Assembly: GCA_016721465.1 (NCBI GenBank)
Contig: JADKIA010000008.1
Location: 124,001 to 188,000 of the forward strand
DNA from: Ideonella sp.
Lineage (GTDB): Bacteria; Pseudomonadota; Gammaproteobacteria; Burkholderiales; Burkholderiaceae_C
Direction: 5' to 3'
DNA length: 64,000 nt
Below the pieces are notes generated by a model that was given only the letters and a program-made list of their open reading frames with translations, ran no database searches and was not told the DNA's origin. The position numbers and the translations under genes were made by a program. How positions within the stretch are numbered: the first letter of the stretch is position 1; each line of letters begins with the position of its first letter. Positions 29,760 to 38,497 of this stretch are shown here, piece by piece.

Positions 29760-30560
29760 TTGAACGTGAAGGCACTTGGGTGGCTGTGCGCGATGATGGC
29801 CATTGCGCACGCAGCGTTTGCCGCGGACCCGTCACCGCCCTGGCCTTGCACGCTCGCCTCGAGAGGCCCGGCCCTGGTTCAACTGCGGGGCGCAGATCTG
29901 CCCATTCCCGCGTCGGTCGACGATTGCCGCGCGGCGCGGGTGGTCCGAGGTCAGGTGATCGCTTGCCAGGCCGATGCGCGGGGCCAGCCGGTTTGCAGAA
30001 CCTTCAAGACCGGCGATGTCATTTCGGCAAAGGCGTTGGGGACATCGGGGCTAGGCTCATTGATCAGTTCACTGGATCACTTGCTGCGTGGCAATCCGGG
30101 CGCCCAGATCGGACAGAGTCGGGGCCTGGAAGCCATGCTGCCGGAGCAGACCGTCCTGCTCCTGGACCAAAAGGTCTGGATCGACTTCGGCGACAAGGGT
30201 CTGCGCGGCGTGGAGTCCGTGGAAATCCGCCGCGACAACCTGGACGGACCGATGGTCTTGCGCGCGGACCGTTCCGATCACGCTGAAGGTCTGGTGCGAC
30301 TGCACGCAAAGGACCTGGCGCCCGGGCAGGACTATTGGGCCGTGATGACCCCCAGCCCGCTGCCCACCCAGACTCCTCGACAGTTTCGGATGGCGACCGC
30401 CCGGCAGGTTGATGAAGTTCGCGCGCATTGGCGAGCCTTCGATCGGCAACGGGCCGGCCCTCTGGCAACTGCCATGATGCGCGCAGCGTGGTTGGCCGAA
30501 AACCAGTACGAGTACGACGCGCTGGTCACGTTGAAGGCGATCGGCGTCCTGGCGCCCTGA
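29760..30560 (+). CDS. Secreted protein of unknown function before the sigma gene
   Basis: A 266-residue product. A TTG at 29760 with GAGGA at 29748-29752 gives the best ribosome spacing; a GTG at 29766 is the alternative. The signal peptide (KALGWLCAMMAIAHAAFA) is followed by a periplasmic domain with three early cysteines (WPCTLA, DDCRAAR, ACQADARGQPVCR) and a helical C terminus (ENQYEYDALVTLKAIGV). It lies 19 bases after the CHASE2-like gene and 29 before the sigma gene, so all are likely one operon. Function not recognised. Confidence 0.7.
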   Translation: MNVKALGWLCAMMAIAHAAFAADPSPPWPCTLASRGPALVQLRGADLPIPASVDDCRAARVVRGQVIACQADARGQPVCRTFKTGDVISAKALGTSGLGSLISSLDHLLRGNPGAQIGQSRGLEAMLPEQTVLLLDQKVWIDFGDKGLRGVESVEIRRDNLDGPMVLRADRSDHAEGLVRLHAKDLAPGQDYWAVMTPSPLPTQTPRQFRMATARQVDEVRAHWRAFDRQRAGPLATAMMRAAWLAENQYEYDALVTLKAIGVLAP

Positions 30561-30589
30561 GACCCCGGATCGATGCCGCCTACCGACCC

Positions 30590-31201
30590 ATGACAGCGAA
30601 AGACGAGGAATCGTTCGATGTTCATGAGCGTGACCGCACGTGGCTCAAGGAAATTGCCGCCGGCGGGGCCGCCAGTGAGCGCGCCGTGACAGGGCTGTTC
30701 ATGGCGTACCGCGGTGCGTTGCTGGGGTGGCTCAAGCGCCATCAGGTCAATCCCAACGATGCAGACGACATCGTTCAGCTGGCGTTCATGAAGCTGGTTC
30801 ATGCCGCCGGCCAGCATCGCGGCGACGGCAGCGTTCGTGCCTGGCTGTACACGATCGTGCGCAATTGCTGGATGGATGAACTTCGAAAGACCAAGCCGGA
30901 GACCCATCTGGACGATGACGGCTGGGAATGGATCAGTGCCACGATCTCTGCGCCCGCGCACCGCGCCGTGCAGGATTCCACCGATGATTGCGTCGCGGAT
31001 GGTTTTCAACGCTATTCACAGGACCATCCGGACCGCGCGGAGGTCGTTCGAAGGCAGGTATTGGACAAGTGGACCGTGCGCGACATTGCCCAATACCTCC
31101 AACGCACGGAAGCGGCCACGTTCGAATACCTTTCCCAATGCCGAAAGAAGTTGCGCCCATACATCGAGCCTTGCCTTGCGCTGGCGTCTCGCGCGGCCTG
31201 A
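30590..31201 (+). CDS. ECF-type RNA polymerase sigma factor
   Basis: A 203-residue sigma-70 family factor of the ECF type. Region 2 is clear (FMAYRGALLGWLKRHQVN, DADDIVQLAFMKLVHAAG, VRAWLYTIVRNCWMDELRK) and region 4 is recognisable (RRQVLDKWTVRDIAQYLQRT, FEYLSQCRKKLRPYI). ATG 30590 was chosen because upstream codons overlap the preceding gene and lie outside the fold. It is followed after nine bases by a single-pass membrane protein, the usual arrangement for a membrane anti-sigma. It is the obvious candidate regulator of the surrounding island. Confidence 0.9.
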   Translation: MTAKDEESFDVHERDRTWLKEIAAGGAASERAVTGLFMAYRGALLGWLKRHQVNPNDADDIVQLAFMKLVHAAGQHRGDGSVRAWLYTIVRNCWMDELRKTKPETHLDDDGWEWISATISAPAHRAVQDSTDDCVADGFQRYSQDHPDRAEVVRRQVLDKWTVRDIAQYLQRTEAATFEYLSQCRKKLRPYIEPCLALASRAA

Positions 31202-31210
31202 TCGAACCCC

Positions 31211-31837
31211 ATGACTGGCCGCGAACCCGACCACGATGACCTGAAGCGCTGGGCCGACGGGCTGCGCGGCGCGTCCCATGACGACCTTGAGGCCGCGCTG
31301 TTGCGTCAAAGTGTGATGAGCACGGCACCGCAGGACGATGTGCTGCCGACCGACCCACAGGCCGATCGAGCCGCAGCCGGCAAACTCCTTGATCGTCTGC
31401 GGGCCACGCGGTTGCTGGAACCGCAGGCGAGTGCTCCCGCCCGGCGCCGAGGTACCTGGGTCCGGGAGGTCCCCGCTTGGGCGCGCTGGGGCGTCGCGGT
31501 CCTGCTGGTGGCGACCATCGGCCTGCCGCTGGTGCGATGGTCTTATGCGCCGCCCGAGGCGCTAACGGAGACCGGTGAGCCCTATACCGAGCCGCCGCGC
31601 TACCGAAGTGAAATCAATATCCGACGGATCGTGACCGCTCATCCCAGGCAGCGTGCCGAGGCGCTGGCCGCCGCCGTTCGAAAGCGAGGACTGCTGGCGT
31701 CCATCTATTCGGAGGACGGCCGCTACGTGGTCGACCTTGAAGTCTCGGCTGCCAACAGAGATGGCCTCGTCGGCCTGCCCGATCTGGACGGGCCACTACC
31801 CGACGGATTGACTCGGGTGGATTTCGCGTCGCGCTGA
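31211..31837 (+). CDS. Single-pass membrane protein, probable anti-sigma partner
   Basis: A 208-residue protein with a hydrophilic N-terminal half (DDLKRWADGLRGASHDDLEA), one TM helix (WGVAVLLVATIGLPLVRW, about residues 96-113) and a periplasmic tail with an alpha-beta segment (NIRRIVTAHPRQRAEALAAA, GRYVVDLEVSA). Topology, size and position directly after an ECF sigma gene fit an anti-sigma factor, although no ZAS, RskA or FecR motif is visible. It could also receive the signal from the CHASE2-like protein two genes upstream. Confidence 0.6.
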   Translation: MTGREPDHDDLKRWADGLRGASHDDLEAALLRQSVMSTAPQDDVLPTDPQADRAAAGKLLDRLRATRLLEPQASAPARRRGTWVREVPAWARWGVAVLLVATIGLPLVRWSYAPPEALTETGEPYTEPPRYRSEINIRRIVTAHPRQRAEALAAAVRKRGLLASIYSEDGRYVVDLEVSAANRDGLVGLPDLDGPLPDGLTRVDFASR

Positions 31838-31856
31838 ACTCGAAGCCCGATCTGCG

Positions 31857-33575
31857 CTACGGAAGTCGGCACTGGACGAAACGATCCAGGGCCTGTTCAT
31901 GCCTCGACTGGTTCAAAGGCACGCGGATCGGCTCCAGGTCCAGGTCCTCGCGATGCAGCGGCTCGACTTCCGGCCTGCACGCCTCCGTACCCAATCCATT
32001 GCCAGCAAACCACCCGCAGACCTTGTCCAGTGAAGCCTTGTCCTGCCTCACCGCGATGTGGGCGACGTCATAAAGGGACCGCTGCACAAGCTCATTGGAG
32101 CAATGCGGGGGGCCACTCAACCGATAGTTCGTCGAGACCTGGGCGGTCAGCCGGTCCAGCGCCGCACGGTACGCAAATACCGGTTGGTCCTCCTTCTTTC
32201 CGGGACTGAGGGGCTTGGCATCAGCGCCCAACCCGCGCCACGGGACGATGCCCTGCACGCCTTCCAGGGCGATGTGCCAAGAGCGGCACTTGAACGACCG
32301 CAGGTTCGGCCGTTGGGGCTCGGCATATTCCAGCGTCGACACGTTCTGGTCCAGCAGCCGGTCCGACGCCGACTCACCGGTCGGTCGCTTGTAGACATAG
32401 TGGTCAATGTTGAAGTGGCCGACCCGTGCGTAGGGACGTACGTCGTACTCGACCATCTGCATCGCGTTGCGCAATCGGATGTCGAATCTGCCGATCGGAA
32501 GGTCTCGCCTGATGTCCAGGCGTGCCAGCGTCGAGTCGCGATTGCTGGTGAACATCGCGTCGATCGCGTCGAGAAAGTTCAGGTCGAGCAAGGTCGACGC
32601 CACGTTTCTGCGATCCGACTGGCGCCCCTCAATCACCGCGTTGTTCGGCACATGCGCATCGACGACGATGATCATGCACGCGTCCGACGCGTTGCCAGCC
32701 GCGGGATCGCGGGATACCTGTTTGACGTGGTGCTGTCGGGCCAAGTCGATGAGGGTTTCGACCCCCATGTTCTCGGCGGCGCCGCCATCGATGAGGTGCA
32801 CGTACCGGTGGTCCGTGCGATGGTCGTCAGCGGCGCGCAGCATCGGATCTCCGCGGTATCGGCGCATCGTGACGGAATTGAAGATGCCAGGAAACGCCCC
32901 GCTCGAGGCCATGGCCCAGGCGAGCGGATAGGCACTCAGGTCCGAGGCCAGGGCATCGAAAAAGGCCTGGTCCGAGAACACGAATCGCCGTCCGCCGGAG
33001 GTGGTGTCCGTGGCATTGAAGTAGACCGCGGGCCGCATCGGACCGGGCGCCCCCAGGTCGGCAAAGGTCGGCCTCCGCCCACCAAAAAGCACGTCGTCGA
33101 ACACCTCTGCCAATGTGTCGGTACGGTCACGGTCCGTGAACACGCGACTCAAGGTGTCCAGCGGACTGGCCAACTTGCCGATCAGGTGCAGAAGGTAGTC
33201 GTGGCCCGCTACCTCGCGGCCGCGGTCTGCCCAATCCGGCGTGGTTCCCTGCGTCGCAAGCCAGGCAGCTGGAATCGATCCGCCGCTGACCGCCGACACG
33301 GCGTCCACGTGTTGGAGCACGCCAATGCGGTCCAACTCGCCCAGCACCGCCATGCCGAAGTTGGCAGAGCGGCTGCCTCCCCCGCTGATGGCCAGGCCGA
33401 TGAAGGTGGGCTTGTCGGACGGCCACGTGGCAGGTGCTCGTGGCACCGGGTACTTGGGGCGCAGGACGCTTTGGCCCTCATCCGGGCGATTCTGGTAGCT
33501 CAGACCCAGGCGGGCGGGTACCACGGTGCAGCCCGCCGCGAGTGTGCAGACCAACCAGAGACAAAGATGGCGCAT
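31857..33575 (-). CDS. Patatin-like phospholipase lipoprotein
   Basis: A 572-residue lipoprotein: the signal sequence ends in LAAGC (Cys16). The patatin fold is shown by the oxyanion loop LAISGGGSRSANFG (about residues 61-74), the Ser nucleophile in SAVSGGSIPAAW (Ser97) and the catalytic Asp in HLIDGGAAENMG. It should hydrolyse acyl ester bonds of phospholipids at the membrane. The long C-terminal part beyond about residue 330 has no recognised domain. It is transcribed towards the sigma operon, opposite to it, and is preceded by the gene at 33611-34312 in the same direction. Confidence 0.88.
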   Translation of the reverse strand: MRHLCLWLVCTLAAGCTVVPARLGLSYQNRPDEGQSVLRPKYPVPRAPATWPSDKPTFIGLAISGGGSRSANFGMAVLGELDRIGVLQHVDAVSAVSGGSIPAAWLATQGTTPDWADRGREVAGHDYLLHLIGKLASPLDTLSRVFTDRDRTDTLAEVFDDVLFGGRRPTFADLGAPGPMRPAVYFNATDTTSGGRRFVFSDQAFFDALASDLSAYPLAWAMASSGAFPGIFNSVTMRRYRGDPMLRAADDHRTDHRYVHLIDGGAAENMGVETLIDLARQHHVKQVSRDPAAGNASDACMIIVVDAHVPNNAVIEGRQSDRRNVASTLLDLNFLDAIDAMFTSNRDSTLARLDIRRDLPIGRFDIRLRNAMQMVEYDVRPYARVGHFNIDHYVYKRPTGESASDRLLDQNVSTLEYAEPQRPNLRSFKCRSWHIALEGVQGIVPWRGLGADAKPLSPGKKEDQPVFAYRAALDRLTAQVSTNYRLSGPPHCSNELVQRSLYDVAHIAVRQDKASLDKVCGWFAGNGLGTEACRPEVEPLHREDLDLEPIRVPLNQSRHEQALDRFVQCRLP

Positions 33576-33610
33576 GGCTGAAGTATCGACTGCCGGGGTC
33601 CCTCAGAGCC

Positions 33611-34312
33611 TCAGTTGGTCCCCCACTCGAAGCTGACCGGTTTGCCCGAGGCATTGCGCAGGATGATGCGGGCCTCGTCGCCCGACGAATGACGCCACTC
33701 GCAAGTCAATGGCTGCAGCCCCTTCACCGGAGGGCACACCTTCCTGGTCGAGTCCCACACCTCGATGGCCAGCTGATGCAGGCCTTCGCTGATCAACTCA
33801 AGGTGCGCGTACTTGCCGGGCTCGAACTGCACGTCGAACACGGCCTCGCCGCGCGCATCGACCACCGACGTGAACTTCTGCCAACCACCCGTTGCGCCCC
33901 TGGGCTTGGCGATTCGAAGGTCTTCGATCAGGGGCAACAACCCGGCATGGGCCGGGTTGTCGGTCACCAGGGCGGCGGCCTTCTGAAGCAGATCGCCCCG
34001 CGTCGGCACCGAGTGCACCGGATCGACCGGCCTGCCCTTCAGGACGCGAACGACCGAGGGCAACAGGCCGCTCGTGTCGAGCACCTTGACGGCGACCAGA
34101 AGGCTCAGAGGGTCCTTCCGCTCCTCCCCGTACCGGACCAGATCGCGGACCAACCGAAAGTCAGCTTGCCCTTCCTTGAAGGATCGACCGCCGTCTGACT
34201 GGGCCCGGGCCGGGAGCGGCGCAACCGCCACCAGACTCGCCACCAACCCCGCCTGCACCAGCGCGCTGAGCGCACGGCGCCAGGCACCCGATTGCATCCT
34301 CCGCTCCACCAT
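33611..34312 (-). CDS. Secreted protein of unknown function upstream of patatin gene
   Basis: A 233-residue product. The ATG at 34312 has GGAGG with proper spacing; an ATG at 34297 has its purine run too close. Signal peptide ALVQAGLVASLVAVAPLPARA. The mature half is helical (FRLVRDLVRYGEERKDPLSL) and the C-terminal half looks like a beta sandwich (FTSVVDARGEAVFDVQFEPG, CEWRHSSGDEARIILRNASG). The gene lies 35 bases upstream of the patatin gene, same strand, so the pair is likely co-expressed; it may be a partner or a periplasmic regulator of the lipase. Confidence 0.65.
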   Translation of the reverse strand: MVERRMQSGAWRRALSALVQAGLVASLVAVAPLPARAQSDGGRSFKEGQADFRLVRDLVRYGEERKDPLSLLVAVKVLDTSGLLPSVVRVLKGRPVDPVHSVPTRGDLLQKAAALVTDNPAHAGLLPLIEDLRIAKPRGATGGWQKFTSVVDARGEAVFDVQFEPGKYAHLELISEGLHQLAIEVWDSTRKVCPPVKGLQPLTCEWRHSSGDEARIILRNASGKPVSFEWGTN

Positions 34313-34507
34313 CCGTTCCCTCCGCCTCGTCGTCTTGCTTGCGGGCGCCCCGGCCGCCTGGACATCTCGAGCGCCGGCATTTTCATCGCAGGCGGAAACC
34401 AAGGTCAACCGGGCTTCCCTGAGATCCGTGCTTCTGCGCCGTCATGAATGGTGTCAGGCCGTGCTGCTCCTTCGGGGCAGCCAATCCAGCACAGGAGAAA
34501 GTCCACC

Positions 34508-35032
34508 ATGTCCAACGAATTGCCGGCAGGTTCGCCAACCGCCGCATCGCAGCCCGCCAGCGGTTCGCTGGCCCATCCGCCGCCATTGCTGCACCCTCCA
34601 GGCTTCAGCGGCCTGCTGGCAGACTTCCTGCACGAAGAGGCCGTCACCCTGGAGCGGCTACTTCAACTCTTTCGGCAGGCATACATGCCGGTCGAAGTGA
34701 TCAAGGGCCCTGCATTGCGGGTGCGCAGCGACAACCACGTCGACGTTGACCTGTACCTGGGCGCCGAGCGCAAACAGATCACCATCGCCTGCTGGTTCTT
34801 GCTCAATCCAGACCGTGAGCTGTTCGATCAACTGCTGCTGGCCAATGCCATCAACGATGGTGTTGCGTTCGTGCGCGCGGCCGTGCGGCCGCCCAAACAC
34901 CTGATGTTCGACAGCACGCTGGCCCTCGATGGCGGCATACCGACCGTCCAGATCATCGAAGGCCTGCGGCGCCTGGTGCGCACCAGCCTGGGCGCGATTC
35001 GGCAGTTCGACAAATCAGGCCTGGTCCGTTGA
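34508..35032 (+). CDS. YbjN-like / secretion-chaperone-fold cytosolic protein, paralogue A
   Basis: A 174-residue protein without signal peptide. ATG 34508 has AGGAGA upstream. After a Pro/Ser-rich N terminus the domain reads FLHEEAVTLERLLQLFRQAY, MPVEVIKGPALRV, CWFLLNPDRELFDQLLLANA, then beta strands and VQIIEGLRRLVRTSLGAI. The alternation resembles the YbjN/type III chaperone-like fold. A clear paralogue lies at 52871-53383, at the other end of the island, sharing HEEALNADLLLRLFRQAFMP and a similar C-terminal helix. Probably a small adaptor. Confidence 0.65.
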   Translation: MSNELPAGSPTAASQPASGSLAHPPPLLHPPGFSGLLADFLHEEAVTLERLLQLFRQAYMPVEVIKGPALRVRSDNHVDVDLYLGAERKQITIACWFLLNPDRELFDQLLLANAINDGVAFVRAAVRPPKHLMFDSTLALDGGIPTVQIIEGLRRLVRTSLGAIRQFDKSGLVR

Positions 35033-35059
35033 CGCACGGGACCTCATCGGAGGAATGAC

Positions 35060-36259
35060 ATGACTTCATTCAGCAGCCAACGCATCGACTGCGGGGTTTG
35101 CGGCCACTCGCAAATCCTGAGCGTGCTCGCCAGCACCAACCGTTCGGGAAGCCCCGATCTGGACCTGCGGCCGCCGTCCATGGAAAGGGAGACCTTGCAC
35201 GCACAGGTGCAGAGCTGCACCGCGTGCGGCTATTGCGCCCCGTCGATCGGCCAACGGCCCCATGCCAGTGCTGGCGCGACCATGAAGCGTGCGGCCTACC
35301 GCGCCATGCTGTTGGGCAACGGCTTGCCTTCGACCGCCAGTCACATGGCGTGCTGGGGCATGCTGGAAGAGGCCGCGGACCAACCCCTGCGCGCGGGTTG
35401 GGCGGCGCTCAAGGCGGCGTGGGCGTGCGATGACGCCAGCAAGCAGGGGGCTGCCAAGCAGTTCCGGGAACTGGCGGCCGACCGCTTCGATCGTGCCATT
35501 TCGGCCAGGCAGATGCCGTTTGAAGAACGAGGCATGAGCCATGCCTTGATGGCGGACCTCTGGCGTCGTGCGGGCCGTTTCGACATGGCCGTCTCGCTGG
35601 CCAGTGCAGGCCTCGTGCTCAAGGCCATGGGTGGCGTGAATCGCACGGTGGAAGACATGCTGCGCTACCAGGTTCAGTTGGCATGGCAGAAGGACACGGC
35701 CTGCCATACCGTGGGCCAGGCCGAGCGTGCCGCGCCCGACTGGCCCGAACGTGAAGCGGCCGCCGCAGCCGAACGACAACGCTGCGACGAGGCCCAGCGC
35801 GCGGCCCGGGCACTCGAGCGCGAGCGCCTCTCGCCCCGCGCGCTGGTGCGATCGTTGGCCAGCCTGACCACGATGTTCACCGGTCCGGAAGAGACCGGGG
35901 CCATGGATGCCGGCAGTCGCGCCGAGAAGATTCGCCCCTGGCTCGAACGGCTGCCCTTGCCACCGTCCATGGCGGCCATCATGGAGGCCAATGTCCGCGC
36001 CTACGGTTGGCCCGTGGTGCCGACGCTGGGCGCCTTCGGTCTGGCGACATTGGGCCGGCTGGATGCTGACGAGCAGGCGTCGTTCGGCGTGTCCGAGCGT
36101 ATGTGGAACGAGATGTGCGAGGGGCACGCGCCCTTGCTGGACTACCTGCACTGGTGCTTGCGCGATGCGACGGCGCTGACGTGGCACTACTCGCCGCCTC
36201 AGCGCGAGGGCATCGGGGCGAAGCCGCCGGCCTACCCCGCAGTTGGCGCCACCAAGTGA
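35060..36259 (+). CDS. Zinc-ribbon plus helical-repeat protein (DUF2225-like)
   Basis: A 399-residue cytosolic protein with ATG 35060 just after GGAGG. The N terminus has two CxxC pairs, CGVCGHSQ (near residue 11) and CTACGYCAP (near residue 54), which should bind zinc as in DUF2225-type ribbons. A helical TPR-like middle follows (FDRAISARQMPFEERGMSHA, LWRRAGRFDMAVSLASAGLV), then a coiled coil (EREAAAAAERQRCDEAQRAA). It is 27 bases downstream of YbjN-like paralogue A, so the two cytosolic proteins are likely co-expressed and may form the intracellular side of the island's machinery. Confidence 0.6.
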   Translation: MTSFSSQRIDCGVCGHSQILSVLASTNRSGSPDLDLRPPSMERETLHAQVQSCTACGYCAPSIGQRPHASAGATMKRAAYRAMLLGNGLPSTASHMACWGMLEEAADQPLRAGWAALKAAWACDDASKQGAAKQFRELAADRFDRAISARQMPFEERGMSHALMADLWRRAGRFDMAVSLASAGLVLKAMGGVNRTVEDMLRYQVQLAWQKDTACHTVGQAERAAPDWPEREAAAAAERQRCDEAQRAARALERERLSPRALVRSLASLTTMFTGPEETGAMDAGSRAEKIRPWLERLPLPPSMAAIMEANVRAYGWPVVPTLGAFGLATLGRLDADEQASFGVSERMWNEMCEGHAPLLDYLHWCLRDATALTWHYSPPQREGIGAKPPAYPAVGATK

Positions 36260-36400
36260 CCCGATTCCTCCTCCATCGCGGCCAGCGGGCATTTGCCCAT
36301 CCTGAAGGCCAGGGCGAGCATGTATTCTTTGTTCTCATGCAAGCGGTGGACACCGCTTTCCACGGTTGAACTCCATGATTGCATCGACCTGCCCAAGCCC

Positions 36401-38497
36401 ATGCGCAAAGTCCTCACCTGCATTCGTCGCGTGATCCACCGGGGCCTTCGGCTGGGCCCGATGCAGACGCTTGCGACCTGGATCGTCGCGGTCGCCGTCA
36501 CCCCGGTTGGGGCGGCAGAAGGCGTGTTGCCGGCCTTGATACCCAGCGCGCAAGTGGTGCCTGCCGCTTGCCCCGCCAGCCACACGGCCAGCGTCCATGC
36601 GCTGCTGGTGGGGGTCACCGACTATTCGGGCGGGGGACTGGGTCGGTTGAGCGGGCCTGGGAACGACGTTTCGCTGTTCGGGCAGGCGCTCAGGAACTCG
36701 GGCGTGCCCGGCGAGAAGGTGGTCAACCTGGTCGGGCATGTCACCCAGTCCCAGTTTGTCCAGGCCCTCCAGACCTTGGCTCTGCGTGCGCGCTGCTCGG
36801 ACACCTTGGTCATCGCCTACAGCGGTCATGCAGGCATGTTGGCGGGACGGCTTCCGTCGATGGTGTTCTCCGACTTCGAGAGCGTCGATGACGCGCGGCG
36901 GGGCGGCCGAGGCGCATTGGACGGACAGGCCCTGATCGGCCTGTTTGATTGGTTGCGAGATCGCGGCGTCAACGTGGCATTCGTGGCTGACACGTTCCAT
37001 GCACCGGGCTTTTCCGGGCACGCGGGCCCTGTCGCAAGGGGTGAAGACGCGTGGACCTGGCAGCCCTGGTCAAGCAAGCTCGCTTCGCCCCAGGAGGCAA
37101 TGCCGGAGCGAGGTGCGTTCTACGGCGTTTTTGCCCCAGCGGCCGCCAGTGAAGGCAGGCTGCCGCCCGGAGACGTCAACGGCAAGGTCTTTGGGCTTTG
37201 GACCTATGCCGTGGCCAACGCGTTGCTCTCCGAGGGCGGCCAGGGCACCTTCCGAAAACTCGCGTCGACGGCGCAGGCAATCTTCGAGACCAGCTCTGGC
37301 CAGTCCCTCGAATCCATGCGCAAGCAAGGAACCGGTCCGGTATTCGAGTCAACCCATCCCGATCGCCCGATGCTGGCCCTGGGCGCACCCAACAGCCGGC
37401 GCGACGTGCCCTTGATGCGCGGACGGGAAGACCGCAGCATCGACATCACGTCTCCCCCGCTCCAACGCGGGGCCACCGCGGTGTCGAGGTCGACGCTGTC
37501 GATTCAGGGCCGGGTCCGGGGTGACCCGCTGCCCAAGTCCGTCACGGCGAATCAGAGCGTGGCCCGGCTCAATCCCGACGGCACGTTCAGTCTGGACCTG
37601 CCGATCCAGAAGGGCGAGAACCGCATCGCGGTGGTGGCCTGGTGGAGCGAGGTCGACTTCCTGCCCAAGGCCTTCACGGTGATGGCCAACGACGCCGGCG
37701 TTCTGACGCCGCCCGGCAAGCGCTGCGCCGTGGTCATCGCCAATCAACGCTACCAGGACGGCGGCTACGACGCGTTGGCCACACCCCATGCGGACGCCCA
37801 GGCACTGGCCGACCTGTTGACCAGCCGATACGGCTTCATCACCACCTTGCCCAGAGGTGCTGACGCGCCTGCCAGCCCGCTGGTGTTGAAGGACTCCACT
37901 CGAGCTGAGATGTTGGGTGCCCTTTCGTCCCTGCGGCGAACGCTCCAGCCAGAGGACTCGTTGCTGGTCTTCTATGCCGGCCACGGTGTCTACGAGCGCG
38001 AGACGGGCCAGGCCTACTGGTTGCCGGTGGATGCCAATCGGGATGAGCCGCACACGTGGCTGTCCGCCCATGACATCCAGACCTCGATCGCCAGACTGAA
38101 TGTCCGGCATGTCCTGGTGATTGCCGACAGTTGCTTTTCCGGTGCCTTTGTGCAGCGAGGTGAAGCCAACACCGACTCTGGTGCCGACCGGCAGGCGTTG
38201 CTCGGCAACCTGATGCTGCGCTCGTCGCGCAGGTTCATCAGCAGTGGCGCCAACGAGCCTGTTTCCGATGGCGGAGGAGCGGGGCACTCGGTGTTTGCCA
38301 GGGCGCTGATTGATGCCTTGCGGGCCGAGGCCAAGCCTTTCACCGCCAACGAGTTGTTCACGCGGCACCTGGTGTCAAACGTGGGCTCGCGCTCGAAGCA
38401 GCTGCCGCAGTTGTTCGCGATGAAGGAAGGGCATGACGGTGGCGAGCTGGTCTTCTTCCCGTCGCCTTCAATCGGCTCCGATCGCCCGAAGCCGTGA
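36401..38497 (+). CDS. Exported protein with tandem caspase-like domains, the first lacking its Cys
   Basis: A 698-residue C14-type protein (numbering from ATG 36401; the frame is open to 36293 and an ATG at 36320 is possible). Signal peptide near MQTLATWIVAVAVTPVGAA. Caspase-like domain 1 (about residues 63-300) starts HALLVGVTDYSGGGLGRL and keeps its His in VIAYSGHAGM (His143), but where DxCxSG is expected it reads VADTFHAPGFSG, so the Cys is replaced by Phe. A beta domain links to domain 2 (about 450-690), with His528 in LLVFYAGHGVYE and Cys578 in VIADSCFSGAFV, which looks active. Its stop overlaps the phospholipase D-like gene (GTGA). Confidence 0.88.
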   Translation: MRKVLTCIRRVIHRGLRLGPMQTLATWIVAVAVTPVGAAEGVLPALIPSAQVVPAACPASHTASVHALLVGVTDYSGGGLGRLSGPGNDVSLFGQALRNSGVPGEKVVNLVGHVTQSQFVQALQTLALRARCSDTLVIAYSGHAGMLAGRLPSMVFSDFESVDDARRGGRGALDGQALIGLFDWLRDRGVNVAFVADTFHAPGFSGHAGPVARGEDAWTWQPWSSKLASPQEAMPERGAFYGVFAPAAASEGRLPPGDVNGKVFGLWTYAVANALLSEGGQGTFRKLASTAQAIFETSSGQSLESMRKQGTGPVFESTHPDRPMLALGAPNSRRDVPLMRGREDRSIDITSPPLQRGATAVSRSTLSIQGRVRGDPLPKSVTANQSVARLNPDGTFSLDLPIQKGENRIAVVAWWSEVDFLPKAFTVMANDAGVLTPPGKRCAVVIANQRYQDGGYDALATPHADAQALADLLTSRYGFITTLPRGADAPASPLVLKDSTRAEMLGALSSLRRTLQPEDSLLVFYAGHGVYERETGQAYWLPVDANRDEPHTWLSAHDIQTSIARLNVRHVLVIADSCFSGAFVQRGEANTDSGADRQALLGNLMLRSSRRFISSGANEPVSDGGGAGHSVFARALIDALRAEAKPFTANELFTRHLVSNVGSRSKQLPQLFAMKEGHDGGELVFFPSPSIGSDRPKP

